Assembly (NCBI RefSeq): GCF_027922045.1
Contig: NZ_BSEX01000022.1
Span: 1-64,000 of the forward strand
Length of the DNA stretch: 64,000 bases
Origin: Microbacterium terregens
GTDB taxonomy: Bacteria > Pseudomonadota > Alphaproteobacteria > Sphingomonadales > Sphingomonadaceae
Direction of reading: 5' to 3'
The notes beneath the pieces were generated by a model. The model did no database searches and was not told where the DNA came from. It was given only the letters and a program-made list of their open reading frames with translations. Shown one piece after another: positions 18,547 through 26,899 of this stretch. Both the position numbers and the translations under genes were made by a program. How positions within the stretch are numbered: the stretch's first letter is position 1; each line of letters begins with the position of its first letter.

Positions 18547-19433
18547 CACCACAGCACCCCGTGATCAGGTGTCAGCGGCTCGGGGGCCGGAAGTCCCGCG
18601 GTTTGGAGAAGGTCGATCTCGATCGTGCGGCACATGGCCGTGAGCGGGACATCGTGGACGCTATTGGCGAACGGATCGGTCAGATCCTCGCCGATGCTCA
18701 GCACCGCGAGGAAGACGAGTCCGATCAGCGTCGATCCGATCGGCGTGGCAAGGCCCAGGGATTCGACCAGCGCGATCGGGAGCAGCACGCAGAACACACG
18801 CGTGAAGAGGTTCGGGAAGAACCGAAAGCCATTGGGCAGCGGCGTGTTCTTGATCCGCTCCATGCCGCCCTGCGCATTGGCGATGTCGATCAGGACGCGC
18901 TCCACAGTTGCCTGCTGGATCTCGGTGATCCGACCTTCCGCGAGCGCGTCAGCGTAAATGCCCGATATGTCCTCCAAGAGCGCATTGGCAGGGTTCAGGC
19001 GAGTGACCGCCATATCGGCGACCTCCGTTCCGGCGACCCGGGCAATTTCTTCATAGGGCGACTGTCGGCGAAGCTGGCAGCGCATCGAGTGCGCAAAGGC
19101 GATCTGCCTCAGGATGATGTGGTGCCGTATCTCACTGCCCTCGGGTTCCCCCTTGGTCAGGCTGCGCGTGATCCGGGCCAGACTGCGCGAGGAATTGATG
19201 AGCGCGCCCCAAAGAGTTCGCGCTTCCCACCAGCGTGCATAAGCGGCGTTGGTCCGAAACCCCATGAAGAGCGCGATGGCAGTGCCGAACAGCGCCGTCG
19301 GCAAAGGCGGTTCCTTGATCGGGGTCATCATGTGGAATGCCGTCACCGCCACGTCCCACACGAACAGGATCGTGAGGGGCTTCCAAACCTCGACAATAAT
19401 CTGCGTAAATCGTGGCCTTGTGCCGACAATCAT
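18546..19433 (-). CDS. bestrophin family (UPF0187) ion channel
   Basis: 295 residues. Landmarks: FVWDVAVTAFH, GFRTNAAYARWWEARTLWG and FDPFAN-like TDPFANSVHDVPLTAMCR near the C-terminus, all typical of bacterial bestrophins. These form pentameric channels; characterised bacterial members pass Na+ or anions. Coupled by overlap to a MliC-like lipoprotein gene and part of the long minus-strand operon ending with the P1B-4 ATPase and HAD genes. Confidence 0.85.
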   Translation of the reverse strand: MIVGTRPRFTQIIVEVWKPLTILFVWDVAVTAFHMMTPIKEPPLPTALFGTAIALFMGFRTNAAYARWWEARTLWGALINSSRSLARITRSLTKGEPEGSEIRHHIILRQIAFAHSMRCQLRRQSPYEEIARVAGTEVADMAVTRLNPANALLEDISGIYADALAEGRITEIQQATVERVLIDIANAQGGMERIKNTPLPNGFRFFPNLFTRVFCVLLPIALVESLGLATPIGSTLIGLVFLAVLSIGEDLTDPFANSVHDVPLTAMCRTIEIDLLQTAGLPAPEPLTPDHGVLW

Positions 19434-19464
19434 ACCAATACCGCCTTAGTTATCTCCGCGATCG

Positions 19465-19806
19465 TCATCCGATCGGCATGTTCATGATGTCTCGATATGC
19501 AGACAGCAGCTTGTTCCGGACTTGCAGCGTCGCCTCGAACGTAATGGATGCACGGCTCTGGATGAGCGCGACGGTCGCAATGTCGGTGGTTTCGCCCCGT
19601 TCATATGCTTCGGTGACGACATCCTCCTGCTCCTGGGTCTCGTTGACCTTCGCCACCACGGCATTGAGGGTGTCGGCAAAGGTTGAGGCTGGAGCGGTCG
19701 GCGTCACGCCGGGCGGTGCCGTCGGCTGCGCCTCGCGCAAGGCGCGGCTTCGCGCGATCACTTCGGCGCGAATGGCCATCACATTCGAGATCGACGTGTC
19801 AGACAT
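19465..19806 (-). CDS. fliE: orphan FliE, flagellar hook-basal body protein
   Basis: 113 residues, full length for FliE. The conserved C-terminal half is intact: SRASITFEATLQVRNKLL followed by SAYRDIMNMPIG. FliE joins the MS ring to the flagellar rod and is the first substrate of the flagellar export gate. No other rod, ring, hook or export gene is nearby; neighbours are bestrophin and an MliC-like lipoprotein. The N-terminal 45 residues are Pro/Ala-rich and less typical. The family identification is strong, but the role here is unknown. Confidence 0.8.
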   Translation of the reverse strand: MSDTSISNVMAIRAEVIARSRALREAQPTAPPGVTPTAPASTFADTLNAVVAKVNETQEQEDVVTEAYERGETTDIATVALIQSRASITFEATLQVRNKLLSAYRDIMNMPIG

Positions 19807-19851
19807 CGTTTCTCTCCCGTTGCAGTGCGACGTGTCGGAAGACAGGACGGT

Positions 19852-20226
19852 TCATCGGGTGCCCTCCCGTTCGCAGGTCCGCGTGCGGCCTTCGCCTTCC
19901 ACGATGGTGAGCTGCGACCCCTTGAAGGTCGCGGTGGCTGTCTCGCCGACATATTGGAGGCCCTGCGCTGGCGCGGTCAGCGTCATGGGCACGGCGCTGC
20001 TGGAGCGCCGCAAATCGATCTGCAGGCCGTTGTCCTTGTAGTCGACGAACAGCGGTTCCCCGTCGGAACAGCGATAGGGATGGCGCCCCATTTCCCCGGT
20101 CGCCACGGCGCTGTCGGACGAATGGATTTGCTGCTCCGTTGGCGGGGCTGGCGGCTTGCTTTCCGTGCAAGCCGCCAGCCCGATAACGAGGATGAGGGCG
20201 GGCAGAACCCGCTTCAACGGCGTCAT
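19852..20226 (-). CDS. lipoprotein with MliC-like domain
   Basis: 124 residues. Lipobox LAAC at about residue 20, then an MliC-type domain: PYRCSDGEPLFVDYKDNG, a middle LQYVGETATATFKG, and a final Cys in TRTCER. MliC proteins sit in the outer membrane facing the periplasm and inhibit C-type lysozymes. It overlaps the SRPBCC gene by ATGA. It is the second such protein within 2 kb. Confidence 0.7.
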   Translation of the reverse strand: MTPLKRVLPALILVIGLAACTESKPPAPPTEQQIHSSDSAVATGEMGRHPYRCSDGEPLFVDYKDNGLQIDLRRSSSAVPMTLTAPAQGLQYVGETATATFKGSQLTIVEGEGRTRTCEREGTR

Positions 20227-20711
20227 CGCGCCTTCCTCCTGTACCGGGAGGGGACGCGCTGACGATTGATCCCACGGGCAGGCTGACCCACCCGCCAGCG
20301 CAGATAGGTTGCGAGGCGATCGTCAGCCTCGATCATCAGGGACCGCAGGCGACGCAACATCATCGCCGCGAACGGCAAAGACAGCGCCCCGCGCAGCGTG
20401 CAGCTATGTGTTAGCCTGGTGCCACCGTCGTCCCCTGCCAGCTCGTACCGCTCTTCGAGCGTGAACAGATAAGGGATGCCGCAGGACCAAGCGAAGGCGT
20501 GCGGCTTATCGAATCGATCAATCCGTGCTGGCGTCCGAATTGGTCGGGTGATGCCCTGGATCGCGAAGGTACATTCCGTCTCGCCAAGCTGGCACGGGTT
20601 GTCGAGGAATACGAGCGGACTCCAAGCCCGACGATGATCCGGATCGGTGATCGCCGACCAGATCCGCAGTGGCCCGCCGTGAAGCATTGAGCTGGTTATG
20701 GTGCGAGGCAT
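20223..20711 (-). CDS. SRPBCC family protein
   Basis: 162 residues with the START/SRPBCC order: an N-terminal strand, IWSAITDPDHRRAWSPLV (helix and W-S-P), strands through FAWSCGIPYLFTLEERYEL, and a C-terminal helix (MMLRRLRSLMIEADDRLA). Such proteins bind hydrophobic ligands or act as polyketide cyclase-like enzymes. It seems to be the first gene of the minus-strand operon running to the HAD gene. Ligand unknown. Confidence 0.75.
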   Translation of the reverse strand: MPRTITSSMLHGGPLRIWSAITDPDHRRAWSPLVFLDNPCQLGETECTFAIQGITRPIRTPARIDRFDKPHAFAWSCGIPYLFTLEERYELAGDDGGTRLTHSCTLRGALSLPFAAMMLRRLRSLMIEADDRLATYLRWRVGQPARGINRQRVPSRYRRKAR

Positions 20712-20729
20712 ATCCCCATCTCCCAGAGA

Positions 20730-20760
20730 TGAGCGGGGCGATCGCGGATCGCCCCGCTCA
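20730..20760. terminator. long perfect stem-loop after czcA
   Basis: TGAGCGGGGCGATC and GATCGCCCCGCTCA form a perfect 14-bp stem with a 3-nt loop, 4 bases after the czcA stop and 18 bases before the SRPBCC start on the same strand. No T-tract follows, so it may be a terminator of a non-classical kind or an mRNA-stabilising end that separates the czc operon from the next one. Confidence 0.5.
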
Positions 20761-20764
20761 CCCT

Positions 20765-23700
20765 TCAGGCCAAGTCGTTCACGAAGGTCTGACCGTGGTC
20801 GTCCCCTTCATGCTCCTCATTGTAGTGCTCGGGCTTCTCGATCACTTTCTGCCCGAACCGGGCGTAGAGCGTCGGCAGCACGAACAGCGTCAGCAGCGTT
20901 GCCGAGATCAGGCCGCCGATGACGACGGTCGCCAATGGCTTCTGCACCTCCGCGCCCGCGCCTTCGCCAAGCGCCATCGGCACGAAGCCGAGGCTGGCGA
21001 CGAGCGCGGTCATGACGACGGGCCGCAGACGCTGCATTGCGCCGACATGGGCCGCCTCTTCGCGCGATAGCCCCGACCGGATCAGGTCCTGGATCGAGCT
21101 GACCATCACGAGGCCGTTGAGGACCGCGATGCCCGACAAGGCGATGAAGCCAACCGCCGCCGAGATCGAGAAGTCCATGCCCCGCAGGAACAGCAGCAGA
21201 ACGCCGCCCACCAGCGCGAAGGGCACGCCGGTGAAGACGATCGCGGCATCGCGGACCGATCCCAATGCCCCGTAGAGGAGCAACAGGATCAGGATGAAGC
21301 AGGCCGGAATGACCAGCTTCAGACGTTCGCTTGCCGATTGCAGGTTCTCGAACTGGCCGCCCCATTCGAGATAGGCACCAGCGGGCAGCCGAACCTGGCT
21401 ACCGATCGCCGCCTGCGCGTCCGCAACGACACTGCCGACGTCGCGACCGCGCACATTGGCTTGCACCACCACGCGACGCTTCCCGTTCTCGCGGCTGATC
21501 TGGTTGGGACCATCGACCACCTTGATGTCGGCGACGCTCGAAAGCGGCACATAGCCACCCCCCGCCAACGGCACCTGCACCTGTTCGAGAAGGCCGATGT
21601 CCGCCCGTTGCGCTTCAGAGAGCCGTATCACGACCGGAAAGCGCCGATCGCCCTCGAAGATCTGGCCCGAGGTGCGCCCGCCGATTGTCGCGGTGACGAT
21701 GTCCTGCACATCTTGGGCAGTGACGCCCAGACGCGCCATTGCGTCGCGATTGACGCGAATGTCGAGCATGGGCAGGCCCGTCGTTTGCTCGACCTTCACG
21801 TCCGCTGCGCCCTGCGTCTTGCGCAGCACCGCAGCAACCTGCTCGGCCGTCCGGTTCATTTGTGTGAAGTCGTCGCCGAATACCTTCACCGCGATATCGC
21901 CGCGAACGCCGGCGATCAGCTCGTTGAAGCGCATCTGGATGGGCTGGGTGATCTCATAGGCATTGCCCGGGAACTTCGCGAGATTACCCTCGATCCGACT
22001 TACCAGCTCCTCCTTGGGAAGGTCGGGGTTCGGCCAGTCCTTCCGCGGCTTCAGGATGACGAACATGTCGGTCGCGTTCGGCGGCATCGGGTCGGCCGCC
22101 AGCTCGGCGGTGCCCGTCTTTGAATAGACGAACGCCACCTCCGGTTGCTTCGACATCATCCTCTCGATCGGCACCTGCATCGCCTGACTCTGCTGGACCG
22201 ACGTTGCCGGGATGCGGAGCGACTGGATGAGCAGATCGCCTTCATCGAGCTGCGGCAGGAACACCGAGCCGAGCGTGGTGAAGGCAAGCGCCGCCACCAC
22301 AAGGCTGCCGACACCCGCCCCGATCGTCAGGGTCGGGCGCTTCATCGCCCGGTCGAGACCGGGTTCGTAGCGCTTCTTCAGCCATGTGATGATGCGGCCG
22401 TCCTTCTCCTCCACCTTTTTGGACAGCCAGATCGCGATCATGGCGGGGACGAAGGTGAGCGACAGGATGAAGGCGAAGCCGAGCGCGATGATGACGGTGA
22501 GCGCCATCGGCACGAACGTCTTGCCCTCCACGCCGGTCAGCGTGAGTAGCGGCACGTAGACGAGGATGATGATCGCCTGTCCGTAGACCGAGGGCCGGAT
22601 CATCTCGCGCGCGGCGGCTGCCACGGTCGCGAGCCTTTCCTTGACGCTCAGCAATCGGCCTTCATGATGCTGTTGCTCGGCAAGCCTTCGCAGCGCGTTT
22701 TCAACGATGATGACGGCGCCGTCGACGATCAGACCGAAGTCCAAAGCCCCAAGGCTCATCAGATTGGCCGAGACCCCAGCGCGCAGCATACCAAAGCCTG
22801 TCAGCATCATGGTGATCGGGATGACCAACGCCGCGATCAGGGCCGCACGGAAGTTGCCGAGCAGCAGGAAGAGCACGACGATGACCAGCACCGCGCCTTC
22901 GGACAGGTTTTTCGCGACCGTCTTGATCGTCGAATTGACCAGCTCGGTGCGGTTCAGCACCGGCTGAATTACGACGTCAGGAGGCAGCGAAGCGTTGATC
23001 GTCTTCAGTTTCTCAGCGACCGCGGTCGACACGATGCGGCTGTTCTCGCCGATCCGCATGATCGCCGTGCCGACGACGACTTCGGTACCGTTCTCCGATG
23101 CCGAACCCATGCGGATCGCCTGACCCGTCTTCACAGTCGCAACTTGTTCTACCGTGATCGGCACGCCGTTACGTGTCGCGATCACGGTCCTGGCCAACTC
23201 GCTGGCATTGCGAACGAGCGCATCCGAGCGAACAGCCAGACCTTCGCCATTGCGATTGACGAAGCCACCGCCGACGCTGGTGTTATTGCGCTCCAGCGCA
23301 TTTCCCAGGTCCGTCAGCGTGATGCCGAGCGAGGCCAGCTTCTGCACGTCGGGCACGACGAGGAACTGCTTGGCGTAACCGCCAATCGAGTCGACACCGG
23401 CGAGGCCCGGTGTGGTCTTCAGAAGCGGCGTCACGATCCAGTCCTGCGCGGTGCGCAGGTAGGTCGCCTTGTCCTCTTCGGTCGTCAGTCGCTCGCCCTC
23501 TGGCGTGATGTAGCTGCCATCGGGCTGTTGGCCCGGTTCACCGGGCTTGTGCTTGTCGTCCTCGCGATGATCGAGACGAACGGTGTACATGTACACCTCG
23601 CCCAGGCCTGTCGCGATCGGACCCATTTCAGGGTTCACGCCGTCGGGCAGATTCTCTTGCACGCCCCGCAGACGCTCGCCCACCTGCTGGCGGGCGAAAT

Positions 23701-24010
23701 AGATGTCCGTCGCGTCCGAAAAGACCGCCGTGATCTGCGCGAAGCCGTTGCGGCTCAACGAGCGCGTATATTCCAGGCCGGGGGTGCCGGCGAGCGCGGT
23801 TTCGATTGGAAACGACACCTGCTTCTCGACCAGCTCGGGCGAGAGGGCAGGCGCGCGGACGTTGATCTGGACCTGATTGTTGGTGATGTCCGGCACCGCG
23901 TCGATCGGTAGCCGGTAGAGGGAAAAGGCGCCGATGGCGGCGACGATGACGGTGAGGAGCAGGACTAGCCAGCGCTTCTCGACCGCCCAGGTTACGATAC
24001 GGGCGATCAT
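20765..24010 (-). CDS. czcA: heavy-metal RND pump, CzcA type (HME1-like), second copy
   Basis: 1081-residue inner-membrane RND antiporter. It carries the same HME1 signature as the first pump (DFGLIVDGAVIIVEN in TM4) and LPIDAVPDITNNQVQI at the N-terminus, so Zn/Co/Cd is the likely substrate range. The C-terminal tail is longer and acidic/His-containing (HYNEEHEGDDHGQ). Three bases separate it from czcB. It is similar but clearly not identical to the product of 6999-10235, so this is an old paralogue or a separate acquisition rather than a recent duplication. Confidence 0.9.
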   Translation of the reverse strand: MIARIVTWAVEKRWLVLLLTVIVAAIGAFSLYRLPIDAVPDITNNQVQINVRAPALSPELVEKQVSFPIETALAGTPGLEYTRSLSRNGFAQITAVFSDATDIYFARQQVGERLRGVQENLPDGVNPEMGPIATGLGEVYMYTVRLDHREDDKHKPGEPGQQPDGSYITPEGERLTTEEDKATYLRTAQDWIVTPLLKTTPGLAGVDSIGGYAKQFLVVPDVQKLASLGITLTDLGNALERNNTSVGGGFVNRNGEGLAVRSDALVRNASELARTVIATRNGVPITVEQVATVKTGQAIRMGSASENGTEVVVGTAIMRIGENSRIVSTAVAEKLKTINASLPPDVVIQPVLNRTELVNSTIKTVAKNLSEGAVLVIVVLFLLLGNFRAALIAALVIPITMMLTGFGMLRAGVSANLMSLGALDFGLIVDGAVIIVENALRRLAEQQHHEGRLLSVKERLATVAAAAREMIRPSVYGQAIIILVYVPLLTLTGVEGKTFVPMALTVIIALGFAFILSLTFVPAMIAIWLSKKVEEKDGRIITWLKKRYEPGLDRAMKRPTLTIGAGVGSLVVAALAFTTLGSVFLPQLDEGDLLIQSLRIPATSVQQSQAMQVPIERMMSKQPEVAFVYSKTGTAELAADPMPPNATDMFVILKPRKDWPNPDLPKEELVSRIEGNLAKFPGNAYEITQPIQMRFNELIAGVRGDIAVKVFGDDFTQMNRTAEQVAAVLRKTQGAADVKVEQTTGLPMLDIRVNRDAMARLGVTAQDVQDIVTATIGGRTSGQIFEGDRRFPVVIRLSEAQRADIGLLEQVQVPLAGGGYVPLSSVADIKVVDGPNQISRENGKRRVVVQANVRGRDVGSVVADAQAAIGSQVRLPAGAYLEWGGQFENLQSASERLKLVIPACFILILLLLYGALGSVRDAAIVFTGVPFALVGGVLLLFLRGMDFSISAAVGFIALSGIAVLNGLVMVSSIQDLIRSGLSREEAAHVGAMQRLRPVVMTALVASLGFVPMALGEGAGAEVQKPLATVVIGGLISATLLTLFVLPTLYARFGQKVIEKPEHYNEEHEGDDHGQTFVNDLA

Positions 24011-24013
24011 GGC

Positions 24014-25195
24014 TTAATCCTCGTGGCTCGCTTCGCCCTTGCCGATCTCGGCCTTGAGCGTGAAACTTCCGGTGGTGGCGATCTGTTCGTTGCCGGTCAG
24101 GCCCGACCGGACGATCACCGTGTCGCCCGACGCATCGCCGAGCTGGACCGGGGTCGCCTTGAAGCCGGTGGGCGTGCGCACGAACACGACCGACTTGCCC
24201 TCGAAACTCTGGACCGCCGTCGTCGGCACGCGGACCGCCCCGCTCCCGCCGCTGCCCGTGAGCTGCACGGCTGCCGTCACAGGCTCGCCGACCCGCCATT
24301 CGCCACCGCGATTGTCGAGGGTGGCGAGCGCAGGCACGAGCCGCGTCTGCGGATCAAGCGCCGGCGACACGAAGGTCACGCGGGCGGTCGCCTGACGGCC
24401 TGCCGCCTTCACCAGCACCGTATTGCCGGGACGCACCCGGCCCGCATCCTCGGGCTTGAGATTAAGCGCGATCGACACCTGGCTCAGGTTGGCGATGCGA
24501 TAGAGTTCGGCATCCGCCGCGACCGTTTGTCCCAGCGTCACGGGGCGCGCAATGATCTGGCCCGAGATCGGCGCGGCAATGCCGAGCCGGTTGAGCCCGC
24601 CGCCGCCGACACCCGCCGCCGAAACCATGCTCTGCGCCTGCGTCAGGGCGATCCGCGCCTCCGTCGCCGCTGTGCGGGCGGCGATCAGATCCTGTTCAGG
24701 GGAGACTCTCTGCGCGAACAGCCGCTGTTCGCGCGCGAGGTTCGAATTAGCGAGCTGAAGCCGCGCCCGCGCCGCCTCGACCTCGCCCTTGATCTGCGCC
24801 GCCTCGCGGCTTTCGATGACCGCAATGGTCTGGCCGCGTCCGACCGATTGGCCGAGGTTACGGGTGAGCGCGACCACGCGTCCCGCAATTGCGGCCGAGA
24901 CGACCTGCGTTCCCTGTGGGTCGCCCTCGATGATCGCGGGCAGCTCGATCGTCCCGGCCCCGCCGATGATCGGCCGTCCGACCTGGACGCCCGCTGTGGC
25001 GATCTGGTCGGCACCCAATGTGACGACGCCTTCACCGGCATGACCGCCTTCAGCACCGCCCTTTTCCGTGCCCGCTGCCGTCTCATTGGCAGCTGCGCCT
25101 TCGGCAGTTGCCTCGTTTCCGCCATCCTTGCCGCCGCAGGCAGCCAAGAGCAGGGCGAGCGACGCCGCGCCCGCGAGATAAAAGCTCTTCATCAC
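24014..25195 (-). CDS. czcB: RND efflux periplasmic adaptor, CzcB type, lipoprotein
   Basis: 393 residues. The N-terminal lipobox (LLLAAC, Cys about 20) makes it a lipid-anchored membrane-fusion protein, unlike the first adaptor. A Gly/Glu/Ala linker with a single GGHAGEG precedes the barrel-sandwich (AGRVVALTRNLGQSVGRGQ), a helical hairpin and the barrel domains (AVQSFEGKSVVFV). ATG 25195 overlaps the czcC stop. Confidence 0.87.
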   Translation of the reverse strand: MMKSFYLAGAASLALLLAACGGKDGGNEATAEGAAANETAAGTEKGGAEGGHAGEGVVTLGADQIATAGVQVGRPIIGGAGTIELPAIIEGDPQGTQVVSAAIAGRVVALTRNLGQSVGRGQTIAVIESREAAQIKGEVEAARARLQLANSNLAREQRLFAQRVSPEQDLIAARTAATEARIALTQAQSMVSAAGVGGGGLNRLGIAAPISGQIIARPVTLGQTVAADAELYRIANLSQVSIALNLKPEDAGRVRPGNTVLVKAAGRQATARVTFVSPALDPQTRLVPALATLDNRGGEWRVGEPVTAAVQLTGSGGSGAVRVPTTAVQSFEGKSVVFVRTPTGFKATPVQLGDASGDTVIVRSGLTGNEQIATTGSFTLKAEIGKGEASHED

Positions 25196-26469
25196 TGATT
25201 CCCCCCATTGGGCGCACGAGCGGTCAGTCGCTCCACTTGCGCGCGGGCATTCTGGTAATTGGCAAGCGCGTCGATCGCGGCGACCCGCGTTTCGGCGAGC
25301 GTGCGTTCAGCATCGAGCAATTCGAGCTGGCCGAACTTGCCCTCGCGATAGCCGATCCGCGCGATGCGGGCGGCCTCCTGTGCAGCCGCCAGCGCCGGCC
25401 CCGACGCCGCACGAGCCGTCGTTGCGGCATTGGCCGCCTGCGCCTGCGCGTCCGTGATCGCCTGTTCGATGTCGAGCGCGGTCACGCGGCGCTGCGCATC
25501 CGCCTGGGTCCGCTGCGCGGTCGCCTGCGCAATCGCGGCGCGACCATTGTTGAACACCGGGATCGGGATCGACACGCTGAACACCGCCGCCATGTCGTTG
25601 GTCGCTTCCAGGCGGCGGATCGACGGCCCGACGTTCAGGTCAGGCACGCGATTGGCGCGCGCGAGCCGCACGCCGGCTTCGGCAATGGAGAAATCCGCGT
25701 TGGCTGCCGCCAGCGCGAGTGTGCCGGTCGTGTTGACCGGTGCCAACGGCCCATAGACGTTCACATCGGGAAGGCGATCGAGCAGCGTGTCATCGAGCAG
25801 GCCGTCGATCGGCCGTCCGATCCGACGCGCCAGATTGGCGCGGGCCGCCTCGGCCAAGCGAAGCTGCCGCTCCACATTGGCGTCGGCATTGATACGCGCG
25901 ACATCCGCGCGCTGTTGCTCGAGTGGCGATGCCCGCCCTGCCTGCACGCGAACGCTCGCGGCCCGCAGCGCATCGCTGGCGATCCGGGCCTGATCGCGGG
26001 CTGTCATTACCCGGCGATCGGCCGCGACCGCTTCGACATAGAGCTGCGTTACCTGAAGCCGGACATCCGCCGCGATGATCGCGGCCTGGATCTCGGCCCG
26101 GGACAATTGCGCATTGGCGACCGCGACGCGGGCGCCGCGCTTGCCGCCTAGCTCGATCGGGATCGCAAAGCCGACCGTGGTTTCCGCGCTGCGGACCCCC
26201 CGATACGGCCCGGAGCCGATGACATTCTCGACTTGGCCTTGAACCACCGGATTGGGCCGCAAGCCGGCGACTGTGCGACCTGCACGGGCCGCGTCGATTC
26301 CAGCTGTCGCCGCTTCCGCAGCAGGGGCCGAACCGCCCGCTGCACTGACCGCTTGGTCAAGCGTGTAGACCGGCGCATCCTGCGCAACAGGCGCGGACGG
26401 TCCGACCTGCGCCTGCGCCATCGTGGCGCAAGACGCTGCGGCCAGCATGGCCGCGAGGATACGATTCAT
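25192..26469 (-). CDS. czcC: outer-membrane efflux channel, CzcC type (TolC family)
   Basis: 425 residues with a signal peptide (cleavage after MAQAQ). TolC-type repeats with AIPIELGGKRGARV and SIPIPVFNNGRAAI mark the two halves. It is the outer-membrane part of the second CzcCBA pump and overlaps czcB by four bases. The small secreted His-rich gene 26530-26859 lies 60 bp upstream on the same strand, repeating the layout of the first czc operon. Confidence 0.87.
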   Translation of the reverse strand: MNRILAAMLAAASCATMAQAQVGPSAPVAQDAPVYTLDQAVSAAGGSAPAAEAATAGIDAARAGRTVAGLRPNPVVQGQVENVIGSGPYRGVRSAETTVGFAIPIELGGKRGARVAVANAQLSRAEIQAAIIAADVRLQVTQLYVEAVAADRRVMTARDQARIASDALRAASVRVQAGRASPLEQQRADVARINADANVERQLRLAEAARANLARRIGRPIDGLLDDTLLDRLPDVNVYGPLAPVNTTGTLALAAANADFSIAEAGVRLARANRVPDLNVGPSIRRLEATNDMAAVFSVSIPIPVFNNGRAAIAQATAQRTQADAQRRVTALDIEQAITDAQAQAANAATTARAASGPALAAAQEAARIARIGYREGKFGQLELLDAERTLAETRVAAIDALANYQNARAQVERLTARAPNGGNQ

Positions 26470-26529
26470 GAAAATAGGACTCCTGACGATGATCGACAGG
26501 GGCGCGCCAACGCACGCCCAAATCGGACG

Positions 26530-26859
26530 TCAGGCTTGGGGGGGCCTCAAATGGACCATGCCGGTGCGGCCGTCGAGCGACGCAGAGGCGGAGATTGTCG
26601 GCTTGGGCACTGTGAGGACGGGGGTATATTCCATCGTCGTGCGCGCAGGCGCGCCGACGTCGTGTCCGTGACAATAATTGTGATGATGCGGGACATTCTT
26701 GTCCGAGTCCGATGGCACCTGATCGATGTCACCGGCGGTATGGACCGTGAACTCAACGCCCGCGATGCTTCCCCCCGCCAGATCGGCGGCATGGGCCATG
26801 CCGGAGAAGCTGGTCAGGACCAGCATCAGGCATGTCAGGAAAGGCAAAAAGGCTCGCAC
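26530..26859 (-). CDS. small secreted His-rich protein upstream of czcC
   Basis: 109 residues from a GTG start. The signal peptide (cleavage after GMAHA) is followed by a mature domain with HHHNYCHGHD (four His and one Cys) and a C-terminus ending VHLRPPQA. Position, size, His-rich centre and RPP tail parallel the protein at 4085-4540, although the rest differs. Probably a periplasmic metal-binding accessory of the CzcCBA pump; that function is inferred. Confidence 0.65.
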   Translation of the reverse strand: MRAFLPFLTCLMLVLTSFSGMAHAADLAGGSIAGVEFTVHTAGDIDQVPSDSDKNVPHHHNYCHGHDVGAPARTTMEYTPVLTVPKPTISASASLDGRTGMVHLRPPQA

Positions 26860-26899
26860 TAGCTTGCCTCTATCACGGAAGGGTTTTCATGTCATTGCA

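Noticed and set aside
22664..23911. A 415-codon plus-strand open frame inside the second czcA
   Set aside because: Antisense to conserved RND sequence, Arg/Asp/His-rich, no start context.
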